DNA from: Aquabacterium sp.
GTDB lineage: Bacteria > Pseudomonadota > Gammaproteobacteria > Burkholderiales > Burkholderiaceae_C
Direction of reading: 5' to 3'
NCBI RefSeq assembly: GCF_030652515.1
Contig: NZ_JAUSAR010000013.1
Location: 62,001-126,000, forward strand
Length of the DNA stretch: 64,000 nucleotides
In this document: in pieces, positions 43,993 through 55,395 of the stretch
Layout: each line of letters starts with the position of its first letter
How positions within the stretch are numbered: position 1 is the stretch's first letter
The notes under the pieces: model-generated
The model's input: the letters and a program-made list of their open reading frames with translations, nothing else
What the model was told of the DNA's origin: nothing
Database searches by the model: none
Position numbers and translations under genes: made by a program

Positions 43993-45076
43993 CAGCGCCC
44001 TGGCGGCCACCGCGCCCAAGGCCCGCCCGCGCATTGCGTTTTTCACGCCCAACAGCGAAGGCAACACTTACTGGCCCCAGGTGTTTCGCATCATGGCGAT
44101 CGTGGCGCAATCGCTGGGCTTTGAGTTCGTGCCCTACAGCTTTGGCGTCCAGAATCGATTCACCCGCTTGCGTGATGCCGTGCAGGCGCTGAACATGCAG
44201 CCGCGCCCGGATGCCGTGATCGCCTCGGTGGTCATCGGGCAAAGCCGGGGCATATTGGAGGCGGCGCAGTTGATGGGCATCCCGGTGTTCATCCTGGGCC
44301 CGCTTTTCCCCGCGGAGCTGCCAGCCATCGGTGGTGCGCCCCGGGTTCAGTACAAGAACTGGCCCGCGCTGTTCAACTGGGCTGAAGAGCAAAAAGGCCA
44401 TGCCCTGGGCAAGGCGCTGTTGCAGGCGGCGCAGCAGCACAACGCCGTGGCGGACGATGGCCACATTCACGTCGTGGGCTTGGGGGGCGACCCCAGCTGG
44501 TTTGGCTCGGGCTTGCGACAGGCGGGCTTGCGGCGCGCGGTGGCAGAGCACCCCAAGGCGGTGTTGAAGCAAGTGGTGCCCACGCACTGGACGCAAAAGG
44601 AAGGCCAGCAGCTCACGGCCAAACTGCTCGCGCGCTTTCCGCAGGCCAGTGTGTTCTGGGCCGCGAGTGATCAACTGGGTTCCGGCGCCGCGCAGGCCCT
44701 GATCGCGGCGGGCAAAGTGCCTGGCAAGACGGCCTTCACTGGTGGCCTGGATTTGTCCGAACTGGGCCTGGACATGGTGTCCCAAGGCCGGTTCGTGGCC
44801 ACGGCCGCCAGCCCCTTGCTGTCTTATGCCCAGGTGGCCATCCTGGTGTACGACTACCTCCACGGGCAGGACTTTGCGGCCGAGCTGGGCCGCGAGATCG
44901 AGTTCCCGGCCTTGGTGGCCACGCGGGACAACGCGGCGCAGCACCAGCGTTTGGGCGAGTGTGTGCAAGGCATTGATTTCAAGGCTTTTTCCAAGGCCCA
45001 CAACCCCAAGCTGGCCCGCTACGATTTCTCGTTCGACGCTTTCCGAGAAGCCGCAGGCGCTTGCGCCCGAGCCTGA
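43886..45076 (+). CDS. Periplasmic sugar-binding-like protein (ABC substrate-binding type)
   Basis: The 396-residue protein has an N-terminal export signal with twin arginine (ARRHFVTTMLGLLALPDSALA). A periplasmic-binding-protein fold of the ribose/autoinducer-2 type follows (RIAFFTPNSEGNTYWPQVFRIM, DAVIASVVIGQSRGILEAAQL, a hinge FWAASDQLGSGAAQALI). There is no ABC permease; the next gene, 1 base after its stop, is a hybrid histidine kinase. This suggests the protein is a sensor subunit presenting a ligand to the kinase, as LuxP does for LuxQ. It overlaps the previous gene; a start at 43967 would shorten that overlap. Confidence 0.85.
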   Translation: MPHPVSKTRPPEAPCLPQEARRHFVTTMLGLLALPDSALAATAPKARPRIAFFTPNSEGNTYWPQVFRIMAIVAQSLGFEFVPYSFGVQNRFTRLRDAVQALNMQPRPDAVIASVVIGQSRGILEAAQLMGIPVFILGPLFPAELPAIGGAPRVQYKNWPALFNWAEEQKGHALGKALLQAAQQHNAVADDGHIHVVGLGGDPSWFGSGLRQAGLRRAVAEHPKAVLKQVVPTHWTQKEGQQLTAKLLARFPQASVFWAASDQLGSGAAQALIAAGKVPGKTAFTGGLDLSELGLDMVSQGRFVATAASPLLSYAQVAILVYDYLHGQDFAAELGREIEFPALVATRDNAAQHQRLGECVQGIDFKAFSKAHNPKLARYDFSFDAFREAAGACARA

Positions 45077-45077
45077 C

Positions 45078-47368
<2,291 letters not shown>

Positions 47369-47378
<10 letters not shown>

Positions 47379-48031
47379 GGCAGCAGCGCCTTCGCCGCTT
47401 CGATGCGCAAGCTCAACTCGACGGTGTCGTTGTTCATGACTTCCAGCAGAAAGCTTTTGGGTGACCGCGTGGTGGAGGGCATCAGGCTTGCATCGGCGCG
47501 TGCCTCGGGTGCAGGGGCAGACACAGGGCCGAGCCGTTCCAGGGCCCTTTGAAAATCAGCGCGCTTGATGCTGTCCAGGCGGCACAGCAAATCGGCCTGG
47601 CCATCCGGGCTGGGTGGGATGTCGAGCCACGGGGTCTCGGCAAACACCGGGGCCAGGTCCGGTGCCACGAAGGCCGACCAGTTGCCTGTGGGCGTCTGCA
47701 AGGCCGGCACCATGGGGGGCTGTGTCGTCAGGCTGATGCGGTCTGCCGCGATGCCGGGCAGGTAGCGCACGCGCAGCGCTTCAAGGAACGCCATGGCCTG
47801 GGCAGTGGGCCTGGGTTCGGCGAGCGAGAACCAGACCTGGTAGCCATCCACGCCGGAGACCGCGATGGCGGGGGCGGGCCAACCCAAGTCGGCCTGAACG
47901 CCTTGCCACACCTTTGAGATGGCCTCCCAGTCGGCTGGCTGGCCCAGCGCCAGAACCATGCACCGCGTTTGATCATGGGCGCCACCATCCAGGTGGTAGA
48001 GGCGTTGCAATTCGGCTTGCAGTCTGTTCAT
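47369..48031 (-). CDS. Hypothetical protein
   Basis: The 220-residue protein, read from the ATG at 48031 (MNRLQAELQRLYHLDG), is soluble, with Trp- and Pro-rich segments (GVDGYQVWFSLAEPRP, PMVPALQTPTGNWSAFVAPDLAP). The helical C-terminus is FLLEVMNNDTVELSLRIEAAKALLPYL. I do not recognise the family; related hypothetical proteins probably occur in Burkholderiales. The upstream 11 codons of the open frame are probably untranslated. It is divergent from the GST gene by 38 bases and convergent with the kinase, overlapping it by 10 bases. Confidence 0.7.
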
Positions 48032-48069
48032 GGCGGGCTCGGGAATAGGAGGCCGGTCAAGCATACTGG

Positions 48070-48741
48070 ATGACCATGATCACACTCCACCACTGCGTCA
48101 GCGCCCGTTCATTCCGCCCCTTGTGGATGCTGGAGGAATTGGGCGTGCCCTACGAACTGAAGATGCTGCCCTTTCCGCCGCGCGTTCATGACGTGGCCTA
48201 CCTGGAGCTCAACCCGCTGGGCACGGTGCCAACCTTGTTCGACGATGGTGTGCGCATGACCGAATCGGCGGCCATCTGCCAGTACCTCGCGGCGCGCCAC
48301 CCAGCCGCGCGCATGGACGTGGCGGTGGATGAGCCTGCTTATGCGGCCTACCTCAACTTCCTGCATTTTGGCGAGGCCACGCTGACCTTCCCGCAGACCT
48401 TGATCCTGAGATACGCGCACTTTGAATCACCCGAGCGCCGCCAGCCGCAGGTGGCCGAGGACTACGCCAAGTGGTTCCTGGCCCGGCTGCGCACGCTGGA
48501 GCCCTTGCTGGCGCAAGAGGCGTTTGTGTGCGCGGGCCGCTTCACGGCGGCCGATGTGTCGGTGGGCTATGCGCTGTTGCTGGCCAGCCACCTGGGGTTG
48601 GCCGAGCGCTTCAAGCCCGCCGTGCAAAGTTACTGGCAGCGTTTGCAGCAACGCCCGGGGTACTTGCGCGCGTTGGAGGCGCAGCATGCTGCCGCCATGG
48701 CGCAAGGCGTTTCAACGGTGCCCGCGCCCGACATCCGCTGA
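48070..48741 (+). CDS. Glutathione S-transferase family protein
   Basis: This 223-residue two-domain GST has a thioredoxin-like N-terminus (ITLHHCVSARSFRPLWMLEELGVPYE, LNPLGTVPTLFDDGVRMTESAAICQYLA). The P-T-L and E-S-A glutathione-binding elements are intact. A helical C-terminal domain follows (FTAADVSVGYALLLASHLGLAERF, with the usual TAADV N-capping box). It should act in the cytosol on electrophiles. The start at 48070 or 48076 (MITLHH) is uncertain. Confidence 0.93.
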   Translation: MTMITLHHCVSARSFRPLWMLEELGVPYELKMLPFPPRVHDVAYLELNPLGTVPTLFDDGVRMTESAAICQYLAARHPAARMDVAVDEPAYAAYLNFLHFGEATLTFPQTLILRYAHFESPERRQPQVAEDYAKWFLARLRTLEPLLAQEAFVCAGRFTAADVSVGYALLLASHLGLAERFKPAVQSYWQRLQQRPGYLRALEAQHAAAMAQGVSTVPAPDIR

Positions 48742-48846
48742 GGCCTGAGGGGGCTGGAAAGCGGTGCTTTTCGCATGCTTATCCAGGCTGGGTGTGAAGA
48801 GCTGACATGCCATCCTTGACGTGCTCTTTCACACTTCAGGGACACC

Positions 48847-51537
48847 ATGTTCAGACCAGCAACACCCCATCTGAGCCCCATGCAAAAGACCCTGCTCAAG
48901 GGTGTCTTTCTTCTGCTGGGTGCGCAGGCGCTGTCTTTTCCGGCGCATGCCCAAGGCATGCCCGAGATCACACCCAGCCTGAAGAAGATGCTTGGTGGCC
49001 TGCCCATCGCAGGCCTCAAGGACGATGTGCAAGGCATGGTGGGCGCCCTCAAGCAGACCAGTTGCGGTGGTGGCCTGACAGGCTGCTACGCCACGCAGTC
49101 GGGCCCGATTCAGCTGTACTTCTTCACCAGCAAGCAGGCGCAACAGACCTTCCTGCTGGTGATCGACAAGAAGATGACGATGCCGCCGCTGCTCAAGGAC
49201 AACGTGCAGAAGGCCATGGGGGGCACCTCGCTGGCCTCGCCCATCATCTCGATCTCGACGACGGACTACGCGCTCGACGTTGCCAAGATGCCGCCCGCCC
49301 TGCAGAAAGTGGTGCGCGACAGCTACTTCAATGTCGGCTCGTTGGAGTTTTCCAGCGGCGTTCAACTGGCCGCCCGGGCCAACCTGGGTGGGGCCATCAG
49401 ACTGGCCATGGAAAGCCTGGGCGTGCGTGCCGATCAACTGACCATGCGCGCAGCAGTGGTGATGCCCATCCCGACCGACCTGGCCGGTGGTGCCGGCACA
49501 GGTGCTGGCCTGGCCGATGCCGTGAGCCATGGCGACACCATGAAGCAGGCCGGGGCCAAGGCGGCCATGCCCGAGGCCTTCGTGGAGTTTCAGTTCGCCC
49601 CGAATGCCAAGTTGCCGCTGACCATGCCGGCGATGAACCTGACGGACGCCACCTTCTTCCTCAACAACGTGCTGACCTTTGGCTACAAGGGCAACGCGGC
49701 ATACAAGGGCCTGAGTGACAAGAAGATCCTTGTGCAGTTCCAGACCCCGCTTGATCCGGCGGGCGCCATGGACCTGCTGGACTTCCAGTTCCGCATGGCC
49801 ACGCCTGCCAGCTTCACCATGGAAGACTCCGCCAGGGTGATGGTGGCCATGGCCACCCCCGATGTGCGCCTGGCCAAATACGGCGGCGGTTTCATCCGCA
49901 ACATCGAGTCGTACAAGGATGTTCTGCTGAGCGTGACCAAGGCCTTGTCGGTGTTCCAGTTCAAGAACCCGCACCCGGTGGAGTACCGCTTCGGCGACAG
50001 TAAAAAGCCTTGGCCGGATGACCCCAAGTACTTCAACATCGTGGTGCTGGGGCCCTTGGCCGACGATGGCCCGATGATGAAGCTTGCGGGCGACACCGTC
50101 ATCCTGGGGCAGAAGATGGGCTGGCTGGACGCGTCCGCCGGGCGCTCTGGCCTGCATGGCGTGGCGGGTGAGGCCATCACCATCAAGCTGGGGCCGCTGG
50201 GCAAGACCCGCATCAAGTTCGAGGCCAAAGCCGACGTTGACAAGGGCAGCCAGGACATCAGCCTGAAGGGCAACTTCATGGGCCAGGCCGTCAATGTGAT
50301 CATGAGCGGCAGCACGCTGACCATCGATGTGCCGCCCAGTTGCGCGAACCCCTTCGAGATCAAGACCAAGGTGTCGATCCAGGCCAGCACCAACATCGCT
50401 GAGGTGTTTGAAGGCCAGGGCGGTGCCAATGTCGACCCCACCAAGATCGGTGGTTGCGTTGGCAAGCAACTGGAAGCGGCGTTGAACAAGATCGCGGGCG
50501 AGTACAAGTCGCTGGGCGGCTACACCGCCGGCCAGGCCAACCAGGCCTTGAAGCAGATGACCGGCTTTGGCAGCAAGTCGTATGAGCAGGCCAAGGACAA
50601 GGCCCGTGATGTGGCCAACAAGACGAGCAATGGCGCCACCCAGGCCTTCAACGACGCGGGCAACGCTTTCAAGCGCATTGGCAAGAAAAAGAAGCACAAG
50701 AAGGGGCCGGACCCGAAGTTCGCCGGTTCGGTGTTCGATTGGGACTACTACTACGACAACAACCCCGACCTGGCGGACGCCAAGGTTGACCTGGCCCAGC
50801 ACTGGCGGGACTACGGTTTCAAGGAGGGCCGCCAGGGCAGCCCCGAGTTCAGCGCCAAGTACTACTGGTCGCGGTACACGGATGTCCAGAAACTGTGCCC
50901 CAACCGCGATCTGCAGTGCGCCCTTCAGCATTGGCTGGACTACGGCTTGTACGACGGCCGCCAGGGCAGTGCCAATTTCAGCATCGCAAGCTACCTGAAC
51001 CGTTACGCCGATCTTCGGAAGGCTTTCGGCCAGTACAACTACGATGACGCCTTCGACCACTGGTTCAACAGTGGCGAAGATGAGGGCCGCAAGGGCCACC
51101 CGGACTCCGCCTTCAACGGGCCGGTGTCGGGGCCGACCCGTGCGGGCGGCGGCGGTGGCGGCGCCTGGAGCGATGCCGACTTCTGCGATGGGCGATACGT
51201 GACGGGCTTTCGGGTGAACAACGGCAAGACGGTGGACCGCCTGCAGTTTCGTTATCCCAATGGCTGGGCCCCGCCCCAAGGCGGCAACAACGGCTTCAAC
51301 GCCGACGTCACCTTGCCCAGCGGTGACTACATCGTGCAGGTCAACTACCGCAGCGGCAGCCGCCTCGACAGCGTTGCTTTCGTCTCCAACCGGGGCAAGA
51401 CGTATGGCCCCTATGGCGGCGGCGGTGGCAGCCCTGGCACGTACACGGTCACGTCTGGCGAGAAACTGGGGTGCATGTCGGGCCGCGCTGGCAAGTCCAT
51501 CGATCAGCTCATCTTCTCTTCGACAGGGCCGCGCTGA
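48847..51537 (+). CDS. Exported multidomain protein with wing-like repeats and C-terminal jacalin-like lectin domain
   Basis: The 896-residue protein has a signal peptide (KTLLKGVFLLLGAQALSFPAHA) and a long domain to about residue 600 that I do not recognise (beta-rich, many VMV and TTDYALD-like strands). A Lys-rich linker follows, then three roughly 40-residue repeats of the pattern YY-NPDL-HW-YG-EGRQG (about 630-755). After a Gly run comes a jacalin-like lectin domain (VTGFRVNNGKTVDRLQFRYPNG, YGPYGGGGGSPGTY). It is probably a secreted or surface carbohydrate-binding protein. GGGA precedes the ATG; a start at 48880 (MQKTLLKG) is also possible. The TPR-secretin gene follows 3 bases after its stop. 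Confidence 0.75.
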   Translation: MFRPATPHLSPMQKTLLKGVFLLLGAQALSFPAHAQGMPEITPSLKKMLGGLPIAGLKDDVQGMVGALKQTSCGGGLTGCYATQSGPIQLYFFTSKQAQQTFLLVIDKKMTMPPLLKDNVQKAMGGTSLASPIISISTTDYALDVAKMPPALQKVVRDSYFNVGSLEFSSGVQLAARANLGGAIRLAMESLGVRADQLTMRAAVVMPIPTDLAGGAGTGAGLADAVSHGDTMKQAGAKAAMPEAFVEFQFAPNAKLPLTMPAMNLTDATFFLNNVLTFGYKGNAAYKGLSDKKILVQFQTPLDPAGAMDLLDFQFRMATPASFTMEDSARVMVAMATPDVRLAKYGGGFIRNIESYKDVLLSVTKALSVFQFKNPHPVEYRFGDSKKPWPDDPKYFNIVVLGPLADDGPMMKLAGDTVILGQKMGWLDASAGRSGLHGVAGEAITIKLGPLGKTRIKFEAKADVDKGSQDISLKGNFMGQAVNVIMSGSTLTIDVPPSCANPFEIKTKVSIQASTNIAEVFEGQGGANVDPTKIGGCVGKQLEAALNKIAGEYKSLGGYTAGQANQALKQMTGFGSKSYEQAKDKARDVANKTSNGATQAFNDAGNAFKRIGKKKKHKKGPDPKFAGSVFDWDYYYDNNPDLADAKVDLAQHWRDYGFKEGRQGSPEFSAKYYWSRYTDVQKLCPNRDLQCALQHWLDYGLYDGRQGSANFSIASYLNRYADLRKAFGQYNYDDAFDHWFNSGEDEGRKGHPDSAFNGPVSGPTRAGGGGGGAWSDADFCDGRYVTGFRVNNGKTVDRLQFRYPNGWAPPQGGNNGFNADVTLPSGDYIVQVNYRSGSRLDSVAFVSNRGKTYGPYGGGGGSPGTYTVTSGEKLGCMSGRAGKSIDQLIFSSTGPR

Positions 51538-51540
51538 ATC

Positions 51541-53448
51541 ATGAACCACATCCATCGACTTGGCCCAGTGGCCGCAGCATGGGCGCTCACGCTTTGCCTC
51601 ATGTCCCCGGCCTGGGCCGGTGAAGAGCCTTCCAGGTCCTTCGCAGACGTGGTCAAGGGCTTGGCCCTGGTGCCGGCTGGTGCGGCGGATTCAGAGATGC
51701 TGGCCAAGGCTTCGGCGGCGGTGGCGTTCATCCGCAAGATGGAGCTGCCCGAGGCCCACCAGGCCATCAACGAGGCCTTGCAGCTGGATGCGCGCAACGC
51801 CCACCTGCATTTCCTGAATGGCTTCATCTACCACCTGCAGGCCAAGCAAGGCGACACGCAGAAGGCCGAGATCGCCATCGAGGGCTACCAGCAGGCCTTG
51901 CGCATCGATCCCGGCAACTGGATCGCGCAGGAGTTCCTGGGCCTGGCCTACATGGACCTGAAACAGTTCGACCGGGCCAAGGCTCAGTTCGCGGGGGTGC
52001 TGATGTTGACGCCCGAGAGCACCGTCTCGCTTCAGGGCTTGATGGTGTCCTCGTACCTCACAGGTGATGCCAGCACGGCGTGCGCCATGGCCGACCAGTT
52101 CAGGAAGGTCTCTGTCAAACCGCACCTGGGCTTTGTGCGCTCCAGCATCCCGGTCTATGCCTCTTGTGGCAACTTCGAGCAGGCCGATCGGATGCTGACT
52201 GGGCTGGGCGCCGGGGGCGCGGACACTGAACGCGTGGACAAGCGACTGGCCCAATGGAAATCCTTCTACCAGCGGCAGGCGCCAGCGGGTGCGGTTTTCG
52301 TCAAGGCCAGTGCCTTGTCGCCCGAACGCTTCGCCCAAGCCTTCACCTTGCCGAACCTGGGCAGCCGACCTTCAGCCCGGCCGCCAACCGAATCTGCCGA
52401 GACCCCGGCACCGGTGGAATCGGCAGCGGCCGCTCCATCGGCCTCCCCCGTGGTGCCCCGCGCCGACGCTGGCAGTGAGGGCCCGCGCATGGTCCTGATC
52501 GACGTGGTGCTGCTGTCCACGCAGGAGCTGGTGTCGACCTCCAAGGGCGTCAATCTGCTGAGCGCTTTGACCTTGCAGCTGGGCGCTGCCAACAACGTGC
52601 CTGGCTACTCGTGGTCGAACAATTCGTCAAGCACCAACGGTGGGCCCAGCACCACGAGCACCGCCATCACGCGGGCGGTCACCATCCCGGCCTTGTCGTA
52701 TTCACTGAACATCGCCAATGCCAACAGCTCTGTCAACGAGGTGCTGGCGCGGCCCACGCTGGCGGCGATCGAGGGCTTGCCGTCCGAGTTCTTCTCGGGC
52801 ACGAACCTGAGTGCCGGTGTGGTTTCGACCAGCACGCAGGGTGGCACCACCATCGTGCCGCTGGACAAGCGCTTCGGCATCAAGCTGGCGGTCACGCCCG
52901 TGTTCTTGCCTCAGGGGCAGGTGCAGCTCAAGGTGGAGGCGCAACGCACCTCGCTGAACGCCAGCGCCGAGAACTCACGCGTGGCCTACCAGATCGAGAT
53001 CGGCGAGACCACGGCCAACGCCAATGTTGTCATGAAGCTGGGCGACACCCTGGTGTTGAGTGGCCTGAGCGAGAAGACATCGTCCAGCACCCGCGATGGC
53101 GTGCCGGGCTTGCAAGATGTGCCGGGCCTGCAGTACCTGTTCTCCAACAAGAAGACCAACGACATCCAGCGCTCGGTGCTGATCCTGGTGACCCCGAGGT
53201 CACCGGTGCAGATTGCCGAAGCGGACCCGGTACAGGGCGGCAGCATGCTGGATGCCATGAAGGCCCTGCGAGAGCGGTTCGGGCTGGCGGCCAGCATCCC
53301 CGCCAACGTCGAGGCGGTCATGAACCAGATGAAGCCGAATGACTTCTTTCGGGAGTTTCGCCAGGGTGATGTGTCGATGGAGCGCTGGGACCGCATGCGC
53401 ACCACGGGCGAGCGCTTGCAGGAAGCCCTGGGCTTTTTGTACTACTAG
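51541..53448 (+). CDS. TPR protein with C-terminal secretin domain
   Basis: The 635-residue protein has a signal peptide (LGPVAAAWALTLCLMSPAWA), TPR-like helical repeats (about 45-240, AHQAINEALQLDARNAHLHFLNG, GYQQALRIDPGNWIAQEFLG), and a Pro/Ala linker. The C-terminus resembles the secretin homology domain of type II/III and type IV pilus secretins: LARPTLAAIEG, VPLDKRFGIKLAVTPVFLP, LGDTLVLSGLSEK, VPGLQDVPGLQYLFSNKK and SVLILVTPR. It may form an outer-membrane pore or be a secretin-like domain without N-domains. Its coupling to the lectin gene suggests they act together, perhaps in export or surface display of the lectin protein. Confidence 0.82.
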   Translation: MNHIHRLGPVAAAWALTLCLMSPAWAGEEPSRSFADVVKGLALVPAGAADSEMLAKASAAVAFIRKMELPEAHQAINEALQLDARNAHLHFLNGFIYHLQAKQGDTQKAEIAIEGYQQALRIDPGNWIAQEFLGLAYMDLKQFDRAKAQFAGVLMLTPESTVSLQGLMVSSYLTGDASTACAMADQFRKVSVKPHLGFVRSSIPVYASCGNFEQADRMLTGLGAGGADTERVDKRLAQWKSFYQRQAPAGAVFVKASALSPERFAQAFTLPNLGSRPSARPPTESAETPAPVESAAAAPSASPVVPRADAGSEGPRMVLIDVVLLSTQELVSTSKGVNLLSALTLQLGAANNVPGYSWSNNSSSTNGGPSTTSTAITRAVTIPALSYSLNIANANSSVNEVLARPTLAAIEGLPSEFFSGTNLSAGVVSTSTQGGTTIVPLDKRFGIKLAVTPVFLPQGQVQLKVEAQRTSLNASAENSRVAYQIEIGETTANANVVMKLGDTLVLSGLSEKTSSSTRDGVPGLQDVPGLQYLFSNKKTNDIQRSVLILVTPRSPVQIAEADPVQGGSMLDAMKALRERFGLAASIPANVEAVMNQMKPNDFFREFRQGDVSMERWDRMRTTGERLQEALGFLYY

Positions 53449-54494
53449 CGCCACTCTTCTTCCGACTTCGTGCTGCATTCCGGATCAGCCGGGTTCACAT
53501 TGCAGCGCACCCGCTTGATGACCTTGAGCCCGCGTTTGTCGTAAACACCCTGCTGCGCGATGTCGATGCGCGACTCGCGCAACATCAGCGAGTACTTGTA
53601 GGCGTTCTCGGGTGACAGATCCAACCAGGTGGTGGGCGGGATGCTGTTGTCGGCCTGCTTGATGAACTGCAGCGCGCGGTCGAACTGGCTCAACCAATAC
53701 GTGCGGGATGGCTCGCCCATGCCTTCCGGAAAGCGCGTCCGGTTGAAGATCATCTGGTAGGTGAGGATCATGATCGGGAAGCGCACGACAGACCCGCTGT
53801 CGCCAATGCCCCGGTACAACTCCAGCGGCTTGTAGGCGATGGAGGGCGCGGCCACCATGTCGAGCAGGCCGTTGTTGAACTTGTTGGCAAAGGTGGTGAT
53901 GTCGGCCGACACGGGGATCGCGCCGATGCGCTTGATCATCATGGCTTGCGCCTTGTCGTGGTCAAAGGCGGCGATGCGTTTACCGGCCAGGGCCTCGATG
54001 GTGTTGATGCGCCGGTCGTGGACCATCGGGTAAGCCGCACCCAGCGGCATGATGCCGCCAACCTCGTTGTTGCCTTCCACCATCAGGGCCTTGGCCGATG
54101 GGGAGGCGTAGGTCTGGATCAGCTTGCGAACCACTTCGTAGCTGCCTGGCATGTCGATCTTGCCGTCGCGGACGATGGTGGTGGATCCGAGCGTGTCAAT
54201 GGCGCCCGAGGTGCGGTTGAACTGGCGGGCACGAAAGGCGGTGGTGACGACCGCATCGCATTGGCCCGAACGGTAGTCCTCGGCGGCCTGGCGTTCGTCG
54301 GTGTAGCCCTTGAGTGTGATGTTGGCGCCGAATTTCTGCATGGCCAGCACGTAGTCCTTGGTCATGCTGAACAGGTCGCCCGAGGCGCCCAGCATGTCGT
54401 AGACGCAAACTTTTTGAGAGGGGGCGGCCTGGGCGCTCAGGCTGGCCAGGGTCATCGCCAAGGCGGCCAGACTGCTTCGGGTCAATGGGTTCAC
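53445..54494 (-). CDS. AdeT1/2-like putative solute-binding protein (DUF6091 type)
   Basis: The 349-residue protein is read from GTG at 54494, preceded by CAGGAG 8 bases upstream. The start codes for a signal peptide (LTRSSLAALAMTLASLSAQAA) directly before KVCVYDMLGASGDLFSMTKDYVLAMQKFG. The family pattern continues with YTDERQAAEDYRSGQCDAVVTTAFRARQFN and the DRALQFIKQADNSIPPTTWLDLSPENAYKY stretch. It should be periplasmic and bind a small ligand; transport partners are not adjacent. Its 3' end overlaps the secretin-type gene by 4 bases in convergent orientation. The open frame extends far upstream without a plausible protein. Confidence 0.8.
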   Translation of the reverse strand: MNPLTRSSLAALAMTLASLSAQAAPSQKVCVYDMLGASGDLFSMTKDYVLAMQKFGANITLKGYTDERQAAEDYRSGQCDAVVTTAFRARQFNRTSGAIDTLGSTTIVRDGKIDMPGSYEVVRKLIQTYASPSAKALMVEGNNEVGGIMPLGAAYPMVHDRRINTIEALAGKRIAAFDHDKAQAMMIKRIGAIPVSADITTFANKFNNGLLDMVAAPSIAYKPLELYRGIGDSGSVVRFPIMILTYQMIFNRTRFPEGMGEPSRTYWLSQFDRALQFIKQADNSIPPTTWLDLSPENAYKYSLMLRESRIDIAQQGVYDKRGLKVIKRVRCNVNPADPECSTKSEEEWR

Positions 54495-54729
54495 GCGGGG
54501 ATCTCCTGTTTTGGGTGCAACCTTGGATACTCGCCAAATCAGGGCCTGCACACAAGCTGATGCACCCGGTGTGAAGCTTGTATAGCGCGCAAATGTTCGT
54601 GAAATCGCCCCTTGTTGCCATTGGTTTCGGGGTTGAAAGGCGCCGTGAGCCGCTGGTGAGGCCCTGTTCTGCGGATCGTGTCTAATCCTCCCCTGGCCAC
54701 GGGCATTGAGCAGCGTGGCAGACAGAAGA

Positions 54730-55395
54730 ATGCATTTGCGCCGGAATTTCAGCAGTTCAAGACTCGTTCGCTTGCTCAGTGAGGCCGCCTCGGTGGACGT
54801 GGACGCGTCCCGCCAGGACGTGGCCGAGAAACTGGGCCTGTGGCTGGGCACGCTCGACACCCTTCAACTTCATGCCGCTCACCAGTCGATCAAAGCGTTT
54901 GCCGAAGAGACGCCCTCGGGCGCGCGGGCCACGGCCCATCACCCCCTGGAAGAGGATGTCCAGCGGGTGCGCTCGGCCATGGTGCAGGCCATCACGGCGA
55001 ACGGTTCAACCAAGGCCATCGAGGCGGACGCCGGTTACGCGCCCTTTCGCCAGCGTTACCTTGAACAACAACGCCACATTGAATCCAAGATTGCTTCATT
55101 GAGATCCCACGTCCGGCAAGTCCTTTCCCGGGCCTCACCCCGGCTCAAGCAGCTGGCCTACCTGGACACCGTGATGGACCAGGTGATCGGTGCGCGCGAG
55201 CAAAGGCTGATGTCCACGGTGCCCGTGCTGCTTGAAAAGCGTTTCGAGCAATTGCGCCGGGCCCAGGCGGACGGTTGGCAAGGCACCTTCTGCCAGGAGT
55301 GGCAAGAGGTGTTGCTGGCCGAGATGAACGTGCGCCTGCAGCCGGTGGTGGGATTGATGGAAGCATTCAGCAACGAGGTCACAAAGTCACCATGA
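54730..55395 (+). CDS. DUF3348 family protein, first gene of a motor-like operon
   Basis: The 221-residue protein is read from the ATG at 54730 (MHLRRNFSSSRLVRLL), with CAGAAGA upstream; a TTG at 54706 is the alternative. It matches DUF3348 proteins of Burkholderiales in its N-terminal LVRLLSEAASVDV and a QDVAEKLGLWLGTLDTLQLHAAHQ segment. The helical C-terminus (LRSHVRQVLSRASPRLKQLAYLDTVMDQVIGAREQ) also fits. It is soluble and mostly alpha-helical. Its stop overlaps the next ATG (ATGA), so it is coupled to the MotA/ZorA-like DUF802 gene. Confidence 0.85.
   Translation: MHLRRNFSSSRLVRLLSEAASVDVDASRQDVAEKLGLWLGTLDTLQLHAAHQSIKAFAEETPSGARATAHHPLEEDVQRVRSAMVQAITANGSTKAIEADAGYAPFRQRYLEQQRHIESKIASLRSHVRQVLSRASPRLKQLAYLDTVMDQVIGAREQRLMSTVPVLLEKRFEQLRRAQADGWQGTFCQEWQEVLLAEMNVRLQPVVGLMEAFSNEVTKSP

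Noticed and set aside
48829-51555. 908-codon minus-strand open frame opposite the lectin gene
   Set aside because: It is antisense to a protein with signal peptide and recognisable domains; composition is that of a shadow frame.
53445-54860. Longer version of the solute-binding protein starting at 54860
   Set aside because: The upstream extension overlaps the divergent DUF3348 gene and precedes a clear signal peptide; the GTG at 54494 has a good ribosome-binding site.
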